Assembly: GCA_016700335.1 (NCBI GenBank)
Contig: CP065014.1
Span: forward strand, 186,001 to 250,000
Direction: 5' to 3'
DNA length: 64,000 nucleotides
Source: Chlorobiota bacterium
Lineage (GTDB): Bacteria > Bacteroidota > Ignavibacteria > OLB7
Position numbers and translations under genes: made by a program. Shown here one piece after another: positions 15,476-24,897 of this stretch. The notes beneath the pieces were generated by a model. The model saw only the letters and a program-made list of their open reading frames with translations. It did not search any database and was not told the origin of the DNA. Position 1 is the first letter of the stretch; each line of letters starts with the position of its first letter.

Positions 15476-16738
15476 ATGAAATATTTTTACTTGTCATTTA
15501 TTTTAATAATTGTTTCTTTTTCATCTTTAAAATCTCAGACTAAGTTACTTATTCAAATGGATAAAACTCAGAATGATCATTTGAAAGCATATGGAATTGC
15601 ATATTGGTCTGTTTCAAAAAATTTAACAGTTGACTGGTTATTAAATTACAAAGGAGGTTCTTTCCTTTGTGATTATTCAGATTTAACAGCTGCTGAATGC
15701 AGAATTAGAGGAGTCTCATTTGAAACTCTAAGCGGAGCTCAATCAACATTAATTTATAATGAGGTTCAGTCAGATGCGGGAAATATGGATGTTGTAAGGT
15801 TAGAGAAAATTCCTAAAATTGCAATTTATGTGCCCCCAACTTTTCAACCATGGGATGATGCTGTTACAATGGCAATGGAATATGCCGAAATTCCATATGA
15901 TAAAATATGGGACAAAGAAGTATTAGATGGAAAACTTTCAAAGTATGATTGGTTGCATTTGCATCATGAAGATTTTACAGGTCAGTATGGGAAGTTCTAT
16001 TCTAGCTTTGCAAATGCTCCTTGGTATTTACAACAAGTCGCAATGTTAGAAAAAACTGCAAGTGATTTGGGGTTTAAAAAAGTATCAAAACTAAAACTAG
16101 CTGTTGCAAAAAAAATTAAAGAGTATATTGGGAATGGTGGCTTTATGTTCGCTATGTGTTCAGCTACAGACAGTTATGACATAGCTTTAGCAGCTCAAAA
16201 TACAGATATTTGTGAATCAATTTTTGATGGTGATCCAGCTTCTCCGAATATAGATAAAGAACTGGATTTTAATCAGACAATTGCTTTTGAAAATTTTACT
16301 ATAGTTCAAAGCCCATTAGTATATGAATTTTCTTCAATTGATGTAGAAACAAGTTTTGGTAGTTCAGCTTCAACTGATATATTTAGTTTGTTTGATTTTT
16401 CTGCAAAAAATGATCCTGTTCCAACAATGTTAACTCAATGTCATTCAGATATTATAAATGGATTTATGGGGCAAACAACGTCCTTCCATAAAAAATATAT
16501 CAAGAAAAACGTTATTGTTCTTGGTGAAAAAGAAGGTACTGATGAAGTAAAATATTTAACTGGTAATTTTGGAAGAGGTACATTTACATTTTATGGTGGC
16601 CATGATCCAGAAGATTATCAACATGCAATAAATGATCCACCAACAGATTTATCATTACATAAAAACTCTCCAGGTTACAGGCTCATTTTAAACAATATTC
16701 TTTTTCCATCGGCTAGAAAGAAAAAACAAAAAACATAA
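15476..16738 (+). CDS. Conserved secreted protein of the family often labelled 'asparagine synthetase B'
   Basis: 420 aa with a signal peptide ending near LKSQ (residue 20). The mature start KLLIQMDKTQNDHLKAYGIAY and following LLNYKGGSFL resemble a Bacteroidetes family commonly auto-annotated as asparagine synthetase B. No class II amidotransferase features are present: there is no Cys2 after the initiator and no PPi-loop (SGGxDS) motif. It is also exported, so that name looks wrong. Visible blocks include PKIAIYVPPTFQPWDDAV, YDWLHLHHEDFTGQYGKF, GGFMFAMCSATDSYD and GRGTFTFYGGHDPEDY. A flavodoxin/GATase-like or hydrolase-like fold is conceivable, but I cannot assign an activity. TAAATTTG at 15434-15441 resembles a -7 element. 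Confidence 0.6.
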   Translation: MKYFYLSFILIIVSFSSLKSQTKLLIQMDKTQNDHLKAYGIAYWSVSKNLTVDWLLNYKGGSFLCDYSDLTAAECRIRGVSFETLSGAQSTLIYNEVQSDAGNMDVVRLEKIPKIAIYVPPTFQPWDDAVTMAMEYAEIPYDKIWDKEVLDGKLSKYDWLHLHHEDFTGQYGKFYSSFANAPWYLQQVAMLEKTASDLGFKKVSKLKLAVAKKIKEYIGNGGFMFAMCSATDSYDIALAAQNTDICESIFDGDPASPNIDKELDFNQTIAFENFTIVQSPLVYEFSSIDVETSFGSSASTDIFSLFDFSAKNDPVPTMLTQCHSDIINGFMGQTTSFHKKYIKKNVIVLGEKEGTDEVKYLTGNFGRGTFTFYGGHDPEDYQHAINDPPTDLSLHKNSPGYRLILNNILFPSARKKKQKT

Positions 16739-16848
16739 ATTTAGCTTTTTCAATAAAATTTATTTTCATTTGTAAAGCTCATTGATTGATTCTTTCAATC
16801 AATAAAACATTCATATATCCAATTTATTAAAACAAATATTGAAAATTA

Positions 16849-17889
16849 ATGAACAAAATTGTATTCATAATTATCTGTAAATTCTATGCAAACTTAAATG
16901 CACAAACTATAAATGAACAAGATTTTAAAAATTTAATTGGTAAAAGTTGTACTGTTTATAATTCACAATCTATAAATCCAAAATTTAAAATTGATACTAA
17001 TTATTGGAATTTAACAAATACAATATTTTTTAAAAATGGTATAGATAAACAATTCACAAACAGTGTACCAGATTATGCATGTAAAACAGATACAAATTTC
17101 AAAAGTGCAAATTTTTTTATTAAAGAGTATTCTTCAATTCCTTATAATTGGAAGCACTTAAACTTAGATAATAATTCACTTAAACTTCTTGGTTCTTGCT
17201 CTGATACAATTCATAACTATACAAAAGATTGGATAATGCTATTTAAGTTTCCTATTACTAATGACTCTAAATGGGATTCGAAAGCTGATTATTTATCAAA
17301 CAATTCTGAAATATCAGGGAGTAATGCTAAGTATACAATTTTAGATAGTAATAAAGTTATTAAATCTGGAACTATTAAGTTTAATACAGTTGATGGTAAA
17401 ACTATAGAAAAATCTGTATTATTGATTGAACATACTCAGAAAATGTTTGTAGAACAATTGGGCAGTAAAGTTCTTTACTCAGATGATAGAAATTATATTT
17501 GGATAACTAATAATACAAATGAAGGATATTTAATAATTGCTGAAATGAGGGTTGATAAATCAGGTGCGCCTGCTTTAATTTCTATATATAGTCAGTTAAC
17601 TCAAATAAGCACAAATTTGCAAAGTAAAAATAAATTAAATTATGAATTGTTCCCAAATCCAACTAACAACCGAATTTCATTAAATTATTATTTGAAAAAT
17701 AATTCAGAAGTAGTTTTCAAAATATTCAATGAAAGAGGTAAACTAATTTTAATTAAAAATGGTGGATATCAGTCTTTAGGAACAAATTATTTTTCAATTG
17801 ATTTGTCAGAGTTTAGTTCAGGTAATTATGTAATTACTATTTCTTCAAATGAATCTGAGAATTCTAAGAAATTTACTTTAATTAAATAG
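16849..17889 (+). CDS. Secreted protein of unknown function with T9SS sorting domain
   Basis: 346 aa. A short signal peptide (MNKIVFIIICKFYANLNAQ) is followed by a body with no recognised family. The last ~75 residues (YELFPNPTNNRISLNYYL ... GNYVITISSNESENSKKFTLIK) are a type A sorting domain with the FPNPT motif. Composition is Asn/Lys/Ser-rich, as expected in this genome. An 8-bp hairpin (16782-16802) lies upstream, without a clear terminator tail. Likely cell-surface or secreted; role unknown. Confidence 0.7.
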   Translation: MNKIVFIIICKFYANLNAQTINEQDFKNLIGKSCTVYNSQSINPKFKIDTNYWNLTNTIFFKNGIDKQFTNSVPDYACKTDTNFKSANFFIKEYSSIPYNWKHLNLDNNSLKLLGSCSDTIHNYTKDWIMLFKFPITNDSKWDSKADYLSNNSEISGSNAKYTILDSNKVIKSGTIKFNTVDGKTIEKSVLLIEHTQKMFVEQLGSKVLYSDDRNYIWITNNTNEGYLIIAEMRVDKSGAPALISIYSQLTQISTNLQSKNKLNYELFPNPTNNRISLNYYLKNNSEVVFKIFNERGKLILIKNGGYQSLGTNYFSIDLSEFSSGNYVITISSNESENSKKFTLIK

Positions 17890-18012
17890 TTGCTTTTTAA
17901 TATTCTATTTATTAGGATAAAATTTTGATTTTTTTTTGTTTCAATTATTAATTATCAGACTTTATGAATGATAAAAGATTTGCTTTAATTTTTTAATAAT
18001 GATATTTTATAT

Positions 18013-18489
18013 ATGAATTTGTATTTAATGAGACATGGAAAAGCAGAAGATTTTTCATCAACAGATTCGAATAGAAGATTAACTGAAAAAGGAATTTTTA
18101 ATACAATGAAAATTGCTAAGCACATTGCAAATGTTGGTTTATCTTTCGATAGAATAATTTCTAGTGGTTATGTAAGAGCAAATGAAACTGCAAAAATTAT
18201 TTCTGATTCAGTTGGTTACATAAATAATATTGAGATTGATAAAAGGTTAGTTCCTAATTCAGAAATAGGAGCAGTTTCAGAAGTTATAAGTGAAAATTCT
18301 GATTGTGGTAATTTGCTATTTGTTTTTCATGAACCAATCATAGGTGAATTTATAAGAAGCGTTTGTTCTCAAAAAAATTTATTGATTGAAATTCCAACAT
18401 CATCATTAATACTAATAGATTTATTCAGACTTAGACCAATGCCATCTGGATCACTAGAGTGGTTTATTACTCCAAAAATAATTAGTTAA
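18013..18489 (+). CDS. SixA-like phosphohistidine phosphatase (histidine phosphatase superfamily)
   Basis: 158 aa, the size of SixA. It has the catalytic RHG at residues 7-9 (LMRHGKAED), SSGYVRANETAKII carrying the second family arginine, and LLFVFHEPIIGEF with the distal catalytic histidine. SixA-type enzymes dephosphorylate phosphohistidine on phosphorelay or PTS proteins; the partner here is unknown. Cytoplasmic, no signal peptide. Downstream, the RsmB-like methyltransferase starts 97 nt later on the same strand. Confidence 0.8.
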   Translation: MNLYLMRHGKAEDFSSTDSNRRLTEKGIFNTMKIAKHIANVGLSFDRIISSGYVRANETAKIISDSVGYINNIEIDKRLVPNSEIGAVSEVISENSDCGNLLFVFHEPIIGEFIRSVCSQKNLLIEIPTSSLILIDLFRLRPMPSGSLEWFITPKIIS

Positions 18490-18586
18490 ATCTGCAAATT
18501 AATAACCAAATTTCTTTTAATGTTAATAATAGGAGTGGTTAAAATGTTATATACTAAAAGGACGAAATTTTATAATTAAAAAAAGA

Positions 18587-19924
18587 ATGTTGAATATAAA
18601 ACATCAAGCTAAATATAAAACCAACGAAGAAAATCATAAGCAAAGCCGTACACCAAATTATAGGTTTCTTTTATCTCATTGTGGTGAATTATTAACGGAG
18701 GTTTTGGAGAATCCATCTTTCCCAGCAGATATTTTAATAACTCGTTTTTTTAGAGATAGAAAATATCTTGGAAGTCGTGATCGTGGATTTATTTCAGATA
18801 ATATTTATTCGATTCTAAGAAATATATTTTTCTATGATTTTATACTTCATGGTGATTATACAGTTAAGCAAATTATAATTTTACATTGTATAAAAACTAA
18901 TTTAGTTCCAGATGAAAGAATGTTATGCGAAGCAATGGAAATTGATGATGGCGATATTCCAAAAGTAAAAAAGCTTGTTAAAACTGCTTTAGAAAAAATT
19001 GAAACTTTAACAGATATAAAGCGTTGTTCAATTCTTTTTTCTTTGCCAGAGTTTATTGTTGAAAGAATATTTAAAGAACACAATTTAGAATGGTCTGAGA
19101 AATTATTTGAATCATTAAATAAACAAGCTCCAATAACTTTAAGAACAAATACTTTAGTAACTGATAGAGAAGAACTAATTGTTAATTTGATGGCACAAGG
19201 TATTCCAAGTGGTGCGGGCAAAATAAGTAAGGACTCAATAATATTGCAGAGAAGGATAAATGCAAATGCATTAATTGAATTTAAAGAAGGTCATTTTGAA
19301 TTGCAAGATGAAGGAAGTCAAATGATTTGTGAGTTACTTGATCCAAAGCCGACAAGTAAAATTTTTGATGCATGTGCCGGGTCAGGTGGAAAAGCCCTTC
19401 ATCTTTCAGCACTCATGAAGGGTAGAGGTTCCATAATAATTCACGATACAAATGCCCGAAGGCTTGGTGAGTCTAAAACTAGACTAAAGAGAAGTACAGT
19501 ACAGAATGTAAGAACAATGAACAATGAAGAATATCTTGAGAATAAAAAATCTTTAGTTGGCAAATTTGATATTGTTCTTATTGATGCTCCTTGCACTGGT
19601 GCAGGTGTTTTGAGAAGAAACCCTGGAGCAAGGATGAATCTTGACGTTAACACACTTGAAAGAATGATTGCAGTTCAAACTGATGTTTTAAACGATTACT
19701 CTCAACTTGTTAAAAAAGGAGGATATTTACTCTATGCAACCTGTTCATTATTAACTGAAGAGAATGAATTACAAATCGAGAATTTTTTAGAAAAAAATAA
19801 AGAATGGAAAATAAAACCGTTTAAATCTAAGTCAGATATTTTATCCAATGACGGATCTATGAGGCTTTGGAGCCATATTCATGGTACAGATTGTTTTTAT
19901 TCTGTACTACTAGAAAAGAAGTAA
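18587..19924 (+). CDS. RsmB-like rRNA (cytosine-5) methyltransferase, NOL1/NOP2/Sun family
   Basis: 445 aa. The N-terminal ~165 residues form a NusB/RsmB-like helical region. The C-terminal part is a SAM-dependent methyltransferase: FDACAGSGGKALHLSALM (motif I), IDAPCTGAGVLRRNP (motif IV catalytic-site cysteine) and YATCSLLTEENE (motif VI nucleophilic cysteine). Both cysteines required for m5C chemistry are present. The domain order matches RsmB (16S rRNA C967 methylation), but Nop2/Sun paralogues methylate other sites, so the target is inferred. It is convergent with arsS, with only 31 bp between the stops. Confidence 0.8.
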   Translation: MLNIKHQAKYKTNEENHKQSRTPNYRFLLSHCGELLTEVLENPSFPADILITRFFRDRKYLGSRDRGFISDNIYSILRNIFFYDFILHGDYTVKQIIILHCIKTNLVPDERMLCEAMEIDDGDIPKVKKLVKTALEKIETLTDIKRCSILFSLPEFIVERIFKEHNLEWSEKLFESLNKQAPITLRTNTLVTDREELIVNLMAQGIPSGAGKISKDSIILQRRINANALIEFKEGHFELQDEGSQMICELLDPKPTSKIFDACAGSGGKALHLSALMKGRGSIIIHDTNARRLGESKTRLKRSTVQNVRTMNNEEYLENKKSLVGKFDIVLIDAPCTGAGVLRRNPGARMNLDVNTLERMIAVQTDVLNDYSQLVKKGGYLLYATCSLLTEENELQIENFLEKNKEWKIKPFKSKSDILSNDGSMRLWSHIHGTDCFYSVLLEKK

Positions 19925-19955
19925 TATTTTTCACTCTTTTGTTTTTCATTTATGA

Positions 19956-20963
19956 TTATGTGGATGTGGCACCTCCGCATGAGCTTCCAGCACCAGCAGT
20001 ACATCCAAAACAATGATCATCAAAATATATTTTTCTTGATATTATGTTATCAAAATCAAAATCAAAAATGTTTTGGGGTGCATTTTTTTCAAGGGGCATA
20101 TCTAGCATCTGATTAAAATCACAATCTGAAAGTGTACCATCATAATTCACATTAATTAACGACCTACACATAACACCATTAGCAGCAGTTGGATTGAATG
20201 CATTCACTAACTTATTCATATATTCTTCATAACCTCCAGTTCTTAACAAATCCTCTCTGAACCTATGAATTGGCATATTTGTAATTGTAAATAAATTATT
20301 AAATCTAATACCAAAATTTTTATCCAATTCTCTTTTAAAATCTGATTCAAGTTGAGATTGATCTGCAGGCAAAAAAGGTCCTACTGGATTATAAACTAAA
20401 TTTAAAATTTTATCTGTACCATACCCAACTTTATTAAGTCTAATAATACCTTCTATAGATTTATTAAACACACCTTTACCCCTTTGTTTATCAGTAAAAT
20501 ATTCACTGTAATAAGGTAGCGAACATATTACTTCGCAATTGTATTCAGCAAAAAATTCAGGAAGATAGCTTTTTGATTCGCCAGTTACAGGATTACCATC
20601 AAATTGAACAGTCAAGTTGTGCCTTACCATAATATGCTTCCCAAGTTTTTTGGCTTCAATTACAAGCCAATTAAAATGTTCATTTAATTCTGGTGCACCA
20701 CCAGTAATATCTAATTTTGTAATTTGTGGGTGTAAATAGAGCACTTCCAAAATTTTATCAAAAACATCTTTTTTCATCATTTCTGTTCGAGTTGGAGAGG
20801 CATCAACATGGCAATGTCTGCAAGCCTGATTACATAATTTACCAGTGTTAATTTGCAATGTATCAATTGAAATTGGGGTTAGGGATATAGAACTATTTTC
20901 CAATTGACCAATAAAATCATATTTACTTGCAACTGTGTTGTTCTCTAAAATTGTTAACTCCAT
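19956..20963 (-). CDS. arsS: ArsS-like radical SAM protein (arsenosugar biosynthesis family)
   Basis: 335 aa. The radical-SAM cluster motif CNQACRHC (C44, C48, C51) sits in the family context CRHCHVDASPTRTE. The C-terminal FGCTAGAGSSCGG motif is characteristic of ArsS with its DUF3641-type tail. ArsS transfers a 5'-deoxyadenosyl group in arsenosugar/arsenolipid synthesis, normally alongside an ArsM arsenite methyltransferase and often an ars regulator. Neither is in this window, so the substrate here is inferred from family only. The position that is selenocysteine in some relatives is not needed here; the frame is complete. The next gene on this strand lies upstream at 21098. Confidence 0.85.
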   Translation of the reverse strand: MELTILENNTVASKYDFIGQLENSSISLTPISIDTLQINTGKLCNQACRHCHVDASPTRTEMMKKDVFDKILEVLYLHPQITKLDITGGAPELNEHFNWLVIEAKKLGKHIMVRHNLTVQFDGNPVTGESKSYLPEFFAEYNCEVICSLPYYSEYFTDKQRGKGVFNKSIEGIIRLNKVGYGTDKILNLVYNPVGPFLPADQSQLESDFKRELDKNFGIRFNNLFTITNMPIHRFREDLLRTGGYEEYMNKLVNAFNPTAANGVMCRSLINVNYDGTLSDCDFNQMLDMPLEKNAPQNIFDFDFDNIISRKIYFDDHCFGCTAGAGSSCGGATST

Positions 20964-21097
20964 TTATTTATTAGTTTAACTGAATTTGTAAATAAAATAT
21001 ACGAAATAAATTTCAGATTAGATGTATTGATAAATAATCAAAATTTATCTTATTATTTATAATTTAATTATAAACTAATAACACGTTATTCTTCAAT

Positions 21098-22978
21098 TTA
21101 TATTTCACTTAGTAATCCAAAAAATATTTTACCACTGTCGAATTTATCATCTTTGCTCAATGCGAACGAAACTTTTACAATTCCTATTGGAGTTTCAAGT
21201 TGGGATGACAAACCATAACCAAAAATATAATTTTCTATTTTATCAATGTTTGATTTCACACTTCCATTTTTTAAAAAATAACCTAAATCAAAAAATAAAC
21301 CAAAGTATGAAAACTCATTTAATGGCAATCTTAATTCAGCATTGCTCCAAGCCATTCTATCAGCTCTGAACTGACTCTCACGGTAACCACGAACAGTGGA
21401 TTGTCCTCCAAATTTGTATAAATCACTCTCTTGAATTTGGTCTGAAATAACTGAACTAAAATTAAATGTAATAACACCAATAATTGGTTTGAAAATCTTT
21501 TGGTATAATTGCAGGTTAACATCAACTTTTTGCCTTTGATAACTCCCTATAATAGTTGAATCGTAACAACTTTCTGTTTGATTAAGAGATTTGATTCCAA
21601 AAGTTAATGATGTATTGTAGTAAACACCAGTAATTGGATTTATTCTACTATTCCTTGTATCATATTTTGCAGCAACCTCACCATAATAAGCACTTGTTTT
21701 AATAAGCTGCTCAAAACAAGCCCTTGTTGTGTCTGGCTGAGGTAAACTCTGTTCGTAACCAATACCTAATTTACAAATTAAGTTATCGAAAGCATAAAAT
21801 TCACCCCATGAATTAATATATCTCTGAACATAACTTGTTAGAAAATTAGTTGAAGGATATTGAGTTTGAGAATATGATAGGTTGAAATCAAATGGGAGTG
21901 TGAAAATAAATGGTTCATGATATTCTGCTGACAATTCAGAACTATTATTTTGAAGCTTTTCCCATTTTGCTGATAAATTCCTGCCAGTACCACTTATATT
22001 CTTTAGTCCAATTTTTATACTTCCAAATATTTTTATAGGTTCATTTGAGTTTGCATCAGGAACCAAGCCAATTATTCCATCAAAACTATTTGAATTATTT
22101 TCAGTTACTTTTAATTGCAATCCATATTTAGTTGAAGCATTACTAGATTCATTTGCAATAATTGAAGCAGACTTTTTATCCTTACTCATCAAAGTATCTT
22201 TGCGAGTTGAATCTATATCTGAATTAATATAATAAAGTTCAGGATCCCCAACGTTACTGAACACATTAAGACCACTTATTCTACGTTTGATTTTTTCACC
22301 AACAGCTGAGTTATAATAATCATTTTCTGAAATTCCAGATGCAACCCTTAACAATTTTTCAGATGTTTCTTTGAGTCCAATAAAATTTAATTCAGAAATA
22401 TTTACCTTTTTAATATTCTCAAATATCAACCCAATTTTACATTTATTTTTTCCTTTAATTGAATCTGCTAATTTTAAATTATCAGTAAAATCGATTCCAT
22501 TTAAGTATCCTTGAACTAAAGGAAACATTCTCAAGTCTAGCTCATTAAGAATAGAGTTTATAATAGATTTTAAAGTATTGGTGGAATAATTACTACCTAA
22601 TAGGTCATGAATTCTGTTAATTGAATTTGGTATAAATTTTATAATAGAATCTGGTTCAATAATTATATCTGATAAAATAAATTGATCTCCTTCATTAACA
22701 ATAACTTCGTTTGAATCAATTATAAACTGTACTGAAAAATATCCAATATCAAAATAAGGTTTAGATAAATTTTCAATTAAAGAATCTTTTGAATATTTAG
22801 ATAATACCTCTTGAATAACCGAAGTTGGAATAGCCTTGTTTCCTATTATCTGCTTGTTTTGTGAGAATAGATTGTTACACACTAGAAAGAAGAATAAGCC
22901 TAATAAAATCTTGTCTAGAACTGAGGAAAATTGACCTTGAAAATTATCAGAAAAATATTTATTATGCAATATGTTCAT
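21098..22978 (-). CDS. Omp85/BamA-TamA-type outer-membrane protein
   Basis: 626 aa. The signal sequence ends near SQNKQ (about residue 40); a later start may be used. POTRA-like beta/alpha segments cover about 50-260. The 16-strand barrel follows, with the Omp85 superfamily L6-loop motif GGQSTVRGYRESQF (VRGY) near residue 530 and the penultimate FFDLGYFLKNG strand. The C-terminus is a short beta-signal-like strand. Shorter than BamA and with few POTRAs, it is closer to TamA or a general two-partner/lipid-transport Omp85 member. Monocistronic, with no secretion substrate next to it. Confidence 0.75.
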   Translation of the reverse strand: MNILHNKYFSDNFQGQFSSVLDKILLGLFFFLVCNNLFSQNKQIIGNKAIPTSVIQEVLSKYSKDSLIENLSKPYFDIGYFSVQFIIDSNEVIVNEGDQFILSDIIIEPDSIIKFIPNSINRIHDLLGSNYSTNTLKSIINSILNELDLRMFPLVQGYLNGIDFTDNLKLADSIKGKNKCKIGLIFENIKKVNISELNFIGLKETSEKLLRVASGISENDYYNSAVGEKIKRRISGLNVFSNVGDPELYYINSDIDSTRKDTLMSKDKKSASIIANESSNASTKYGLQLKVTENNSNSFDGIIGLVPDANSNEPIKIFGSIKIGLKNISGTGRNLSAKWEKLQNNSSELSAEYHEPFIFTLPFDFNLSYSQTQYPSTNFLTSYVQRYINSWGEFYAFDNLICKLGIGYEQSLPQPDTTRACFEQLIKTSAYYGEVAAKYDTRNSRINPITGVYYNTSLTFGIKSLNQTESCYDSTIIGSYQRQKVDVNLQLYQKIFKPIIGVITFNFSSVISDQIQESDLYKFGGQSTVRGYRESQFRADRMAWSNAELRLPLNEFSYFGLFFDLGYFLKNGSVKSNIDKIENYIFGYGLSSQLETPIGIVKVSFALSKDDKFDSGKIFFGLLSEI

Positions 22979-23039
22979 TAAGTTACTTTTTTATTTAGAG
23001 CAAATTAATTTAATAAATATCAATATTTTAAAAAAAATG

Positions 23040-23070
23040 TTTGTGAGATAAGTTCAAAACCTTATTTTTG
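23040..23070 (+). promoter_or_regulatory. Promoter of tRNA-Asn
   Basis: TTTG at 23040-23043, a 19-bp spacer, and TATTTTTG at 23063-23070, ending 16 nt before the mature tRNA. It matches the Bacteroidetes TTTG-N19-TAnnTTTG consensus exactly. Confidence 0.7.
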
Positions 23071-23086
23071 CTGTCCTAAAATTTAT

Positions 23087-23160
23087 TCCGCAGTAGCTCA
23101 GTTGGTTAGAGCACCTGACTGTTAATCAGGGGGTCGTAGGTTCAAGTCCTACCTGCGGAG
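23087..23160 (+). tRNA. tRNA-Asn (anticodon GTT)
   Basis: 74 nt. The acceptor stem TCCGCAG pairs with CTGCGGA, and the discriminator base is G. The D-loop has AGTTGGTTAGA. The anticodon arm CTGACTGTTAATCAG carries GTT. The T-arm has GGTTCAAGTCC. CCA is not encoded. It is preceded by a consensus promoter and is a single-gene unit. Confidence 0.95.
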
Positions 23161-23315
23161 CTAAATTAAAGCTATAAACTATTTCCCAAGTTTATGGCTT
23201 TTTTTACTTTTCAGATATGGTAATATCAAGTAGTATATAACAAACTTCTTAATTCAAACATTCACACTCCAAACAACATAAAAAAAGAACTTCCAATAAA
23301 ATTTATTAACAGAGA

Positions 23316-24581
23316 TTAAACAACAACTAAAATTGCTTCATCTAAATTTGTGGTGTAAGAAGGGGACAACCTTTCTTGCCTTAGTCTCCATTCTTTTTTA
23401 CGTCCGCCTTGTGCAGCACTTCTCAGTGTATTTTTTCCATAACGAAGGTTGATTTTATCTAATTCTTTTAAAATTAATTTATGTTGGTTACGGTTGGTTG
23501 AATCAAAAAAAGCTGGTTGCAAGGGAAGTTCGGGCACTATTCCGTTTATTATTACCCCTGCTTTTTTATATCGATAACCTTCAACAAATATTGAAGCAAG
23601 TGCTTTTTTAGAATACTCAATAAGTTCAAAAGAGCTGTTTGAGGCAACAGGGAGCTGAATAGTGGTAGAGTTTGAGTATTGAGGTAAATCTCTTCTATGG
23701 AAATTTGTGTGTATAAATACAGTTATAAGATTACAGCATGATTTCTGTTTGCGTAATTTATGAGCACAAGAGGAGGCAAAATTTGAAACTGCTTCGCTGA
23801 GCTGAGTCAGTTCTGATTGCATACTCCCAAAGCTACGAGAGTTGATTATTTGTTTCTTAGAACTAGCAACTAGCTCAAGGTTGTGGCAACTATATCCTAA
23901 GAGCTCATTAAGCATTTTAACCCCAGCAACAGTCATTTTTCTTTGAATCCAGTTAGGGTTGTAATTAGTAAAATCATAAGCTGTAAATATGGAATGTTTT
24001 CTTAGTAGCTTTGCGTATTGGCGACCTATCCCCCAAACTTCTTCAATATCAAAACTTTGTAAGGCTTTAATTCTTTTCTCCTCTGAATCAATAATACAAA
24101 CTCCTTTGTAAGCAGGAAATTTTTTTGCATAATGATTAGCAACTTTAGCTAAAGTTTTAGTTTTAGCAAGACCAATACTTACTGGAATACCTAGGTTCTG
24201 TAAAATTGTTTTTCTGATTTTACTTAAATAACCATGAATATTATCTTGTTCAATTCCTTGGAAACTGAGAAAGGCTTCATCAATAGAATAAACTTCAACT
24301 TCAGGTGAAAACTCTCTCAAAGTGCTCATCACTCGTCCGCTCATATCACCATAAAGTGCATAGTTTGAAGAAAAAACTTTTATGTTATGCTTACTGACAA
24401 CGCTTTCAATCTTAAAAATAGGTTCCCCCATTTTAATACCTAAATTCTTTGCTTCATTGCTCCGAGCAACTACGCAGCCATCATTATTTGATAATACAAC
24501 CACAGGCTTGCCTTGCAAGGAAGGATTAAAAACCCTTTCGCAGGAAGCATAAAAATTATTGCAGTCAATAAGGGCTATCAT
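23316..24581 (-). CDS. umuC: DNA polymerase V catalytic subunit UmuC (Y-family)
   Basis: 421 aa, the typical UmuC length. The metal-binding carboxylates are in IDCNNFYASCERVF (D6) and YSIDEAFLSF (D101, E102). Other family blocks are SNNDGCVVARSNEAK, GIPVSIGLAKTKTLAKVANHYAK and EVWGIGRQYAKLL (helix-hairpin-helix). The extended C-terminal little-finger/tail region separates it from DinB. It is an error-prone translesion polymerase, active when bound to processed UmuD'. Unlike most genomes, umuD is not adjacent: a UmuD gene lies about 37.5 kb away at 62090 on the other strand. No SOS box could be identified. Confidence 0.9.
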   Translation of the reverse strand: MIALIDCNNFYASCERVFNPSLQGKPVVVLSNNDGCVVARSNEAKNLGIKMGEPIFKIESVVSKHNIKVFSSNYALYGDMSGRVMSTLREFSPEVEVYSIDEAFLSFQGIEQDNIHGYLSKIRKTILQNLGIPVSIGLAKTKTLAKVANHYAKKFPAYKGVCIIDSEEKRIKALQSFDIEEVWGIGRQYAKLLRKHSIFTAYDFTNYNPNWIQRKMTVAGVKMLNELLGYSCHNLELVASSKKQIINSRSFGSMQSELTQLSEAVSNFASSCAHKLRKQKSCCNLITVFIHTNFHRRDLPQYSNSTTIQLPVASNSSFELIEYSKKALASIFVEGYRYKKAGVIINGIVPELPLQPAFFDSTNRNQHKLILKELDKINLRYGKNTLRSAAQGGRKKEWRLRQERLSPSYTTNLDEAILVVV

Positions 24582-24897
24582 AAAAAATGCTATTGGTAAG
24601 CCTTTAAAAAAGAGTTAATAAAACAAATATACAAAATTTATAATGGTTAAAAATTGCCCTTATAACAATATGCAAATTAAGTTCGAACTTGACTTGTGAT
24701 GTATAATGTTTGATAAGTCAAACTAACTCTATTTTTTAATGCTTTATAAGAATTAATTTAATAAAATATTGGTTTTCTAAATTTAAAACTATATTATCTT
24801 TATATCTTTGGTAATTGGCATTTCAAAAGTTATTGCTTATCAACTCTGTGTATTTAAGCATTGAAGGTAATGCAGTACTATTTACAAATCAAATTAA
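24582..24897. other. Divergent intergenic region, umuC / CDP-alcohol phosphatidyltransferase
   Basis: 316 bp, AT-rich. I see two -7-like boxes: CAAATATA at 24624-24631 (for umuC, reverse strand) and TATCTTTG at 24803-24810 (forward). Neither has a matching -33 at 19 bp. No repeat, RNA gene or ORF was seen. Confidence 0.4.

Noticed and set aside
16782..16802. 8-bp hairpin before the 16849 gene as a terminator
   Set aside because: Stem is short and AT-rich, with no T run on either side.
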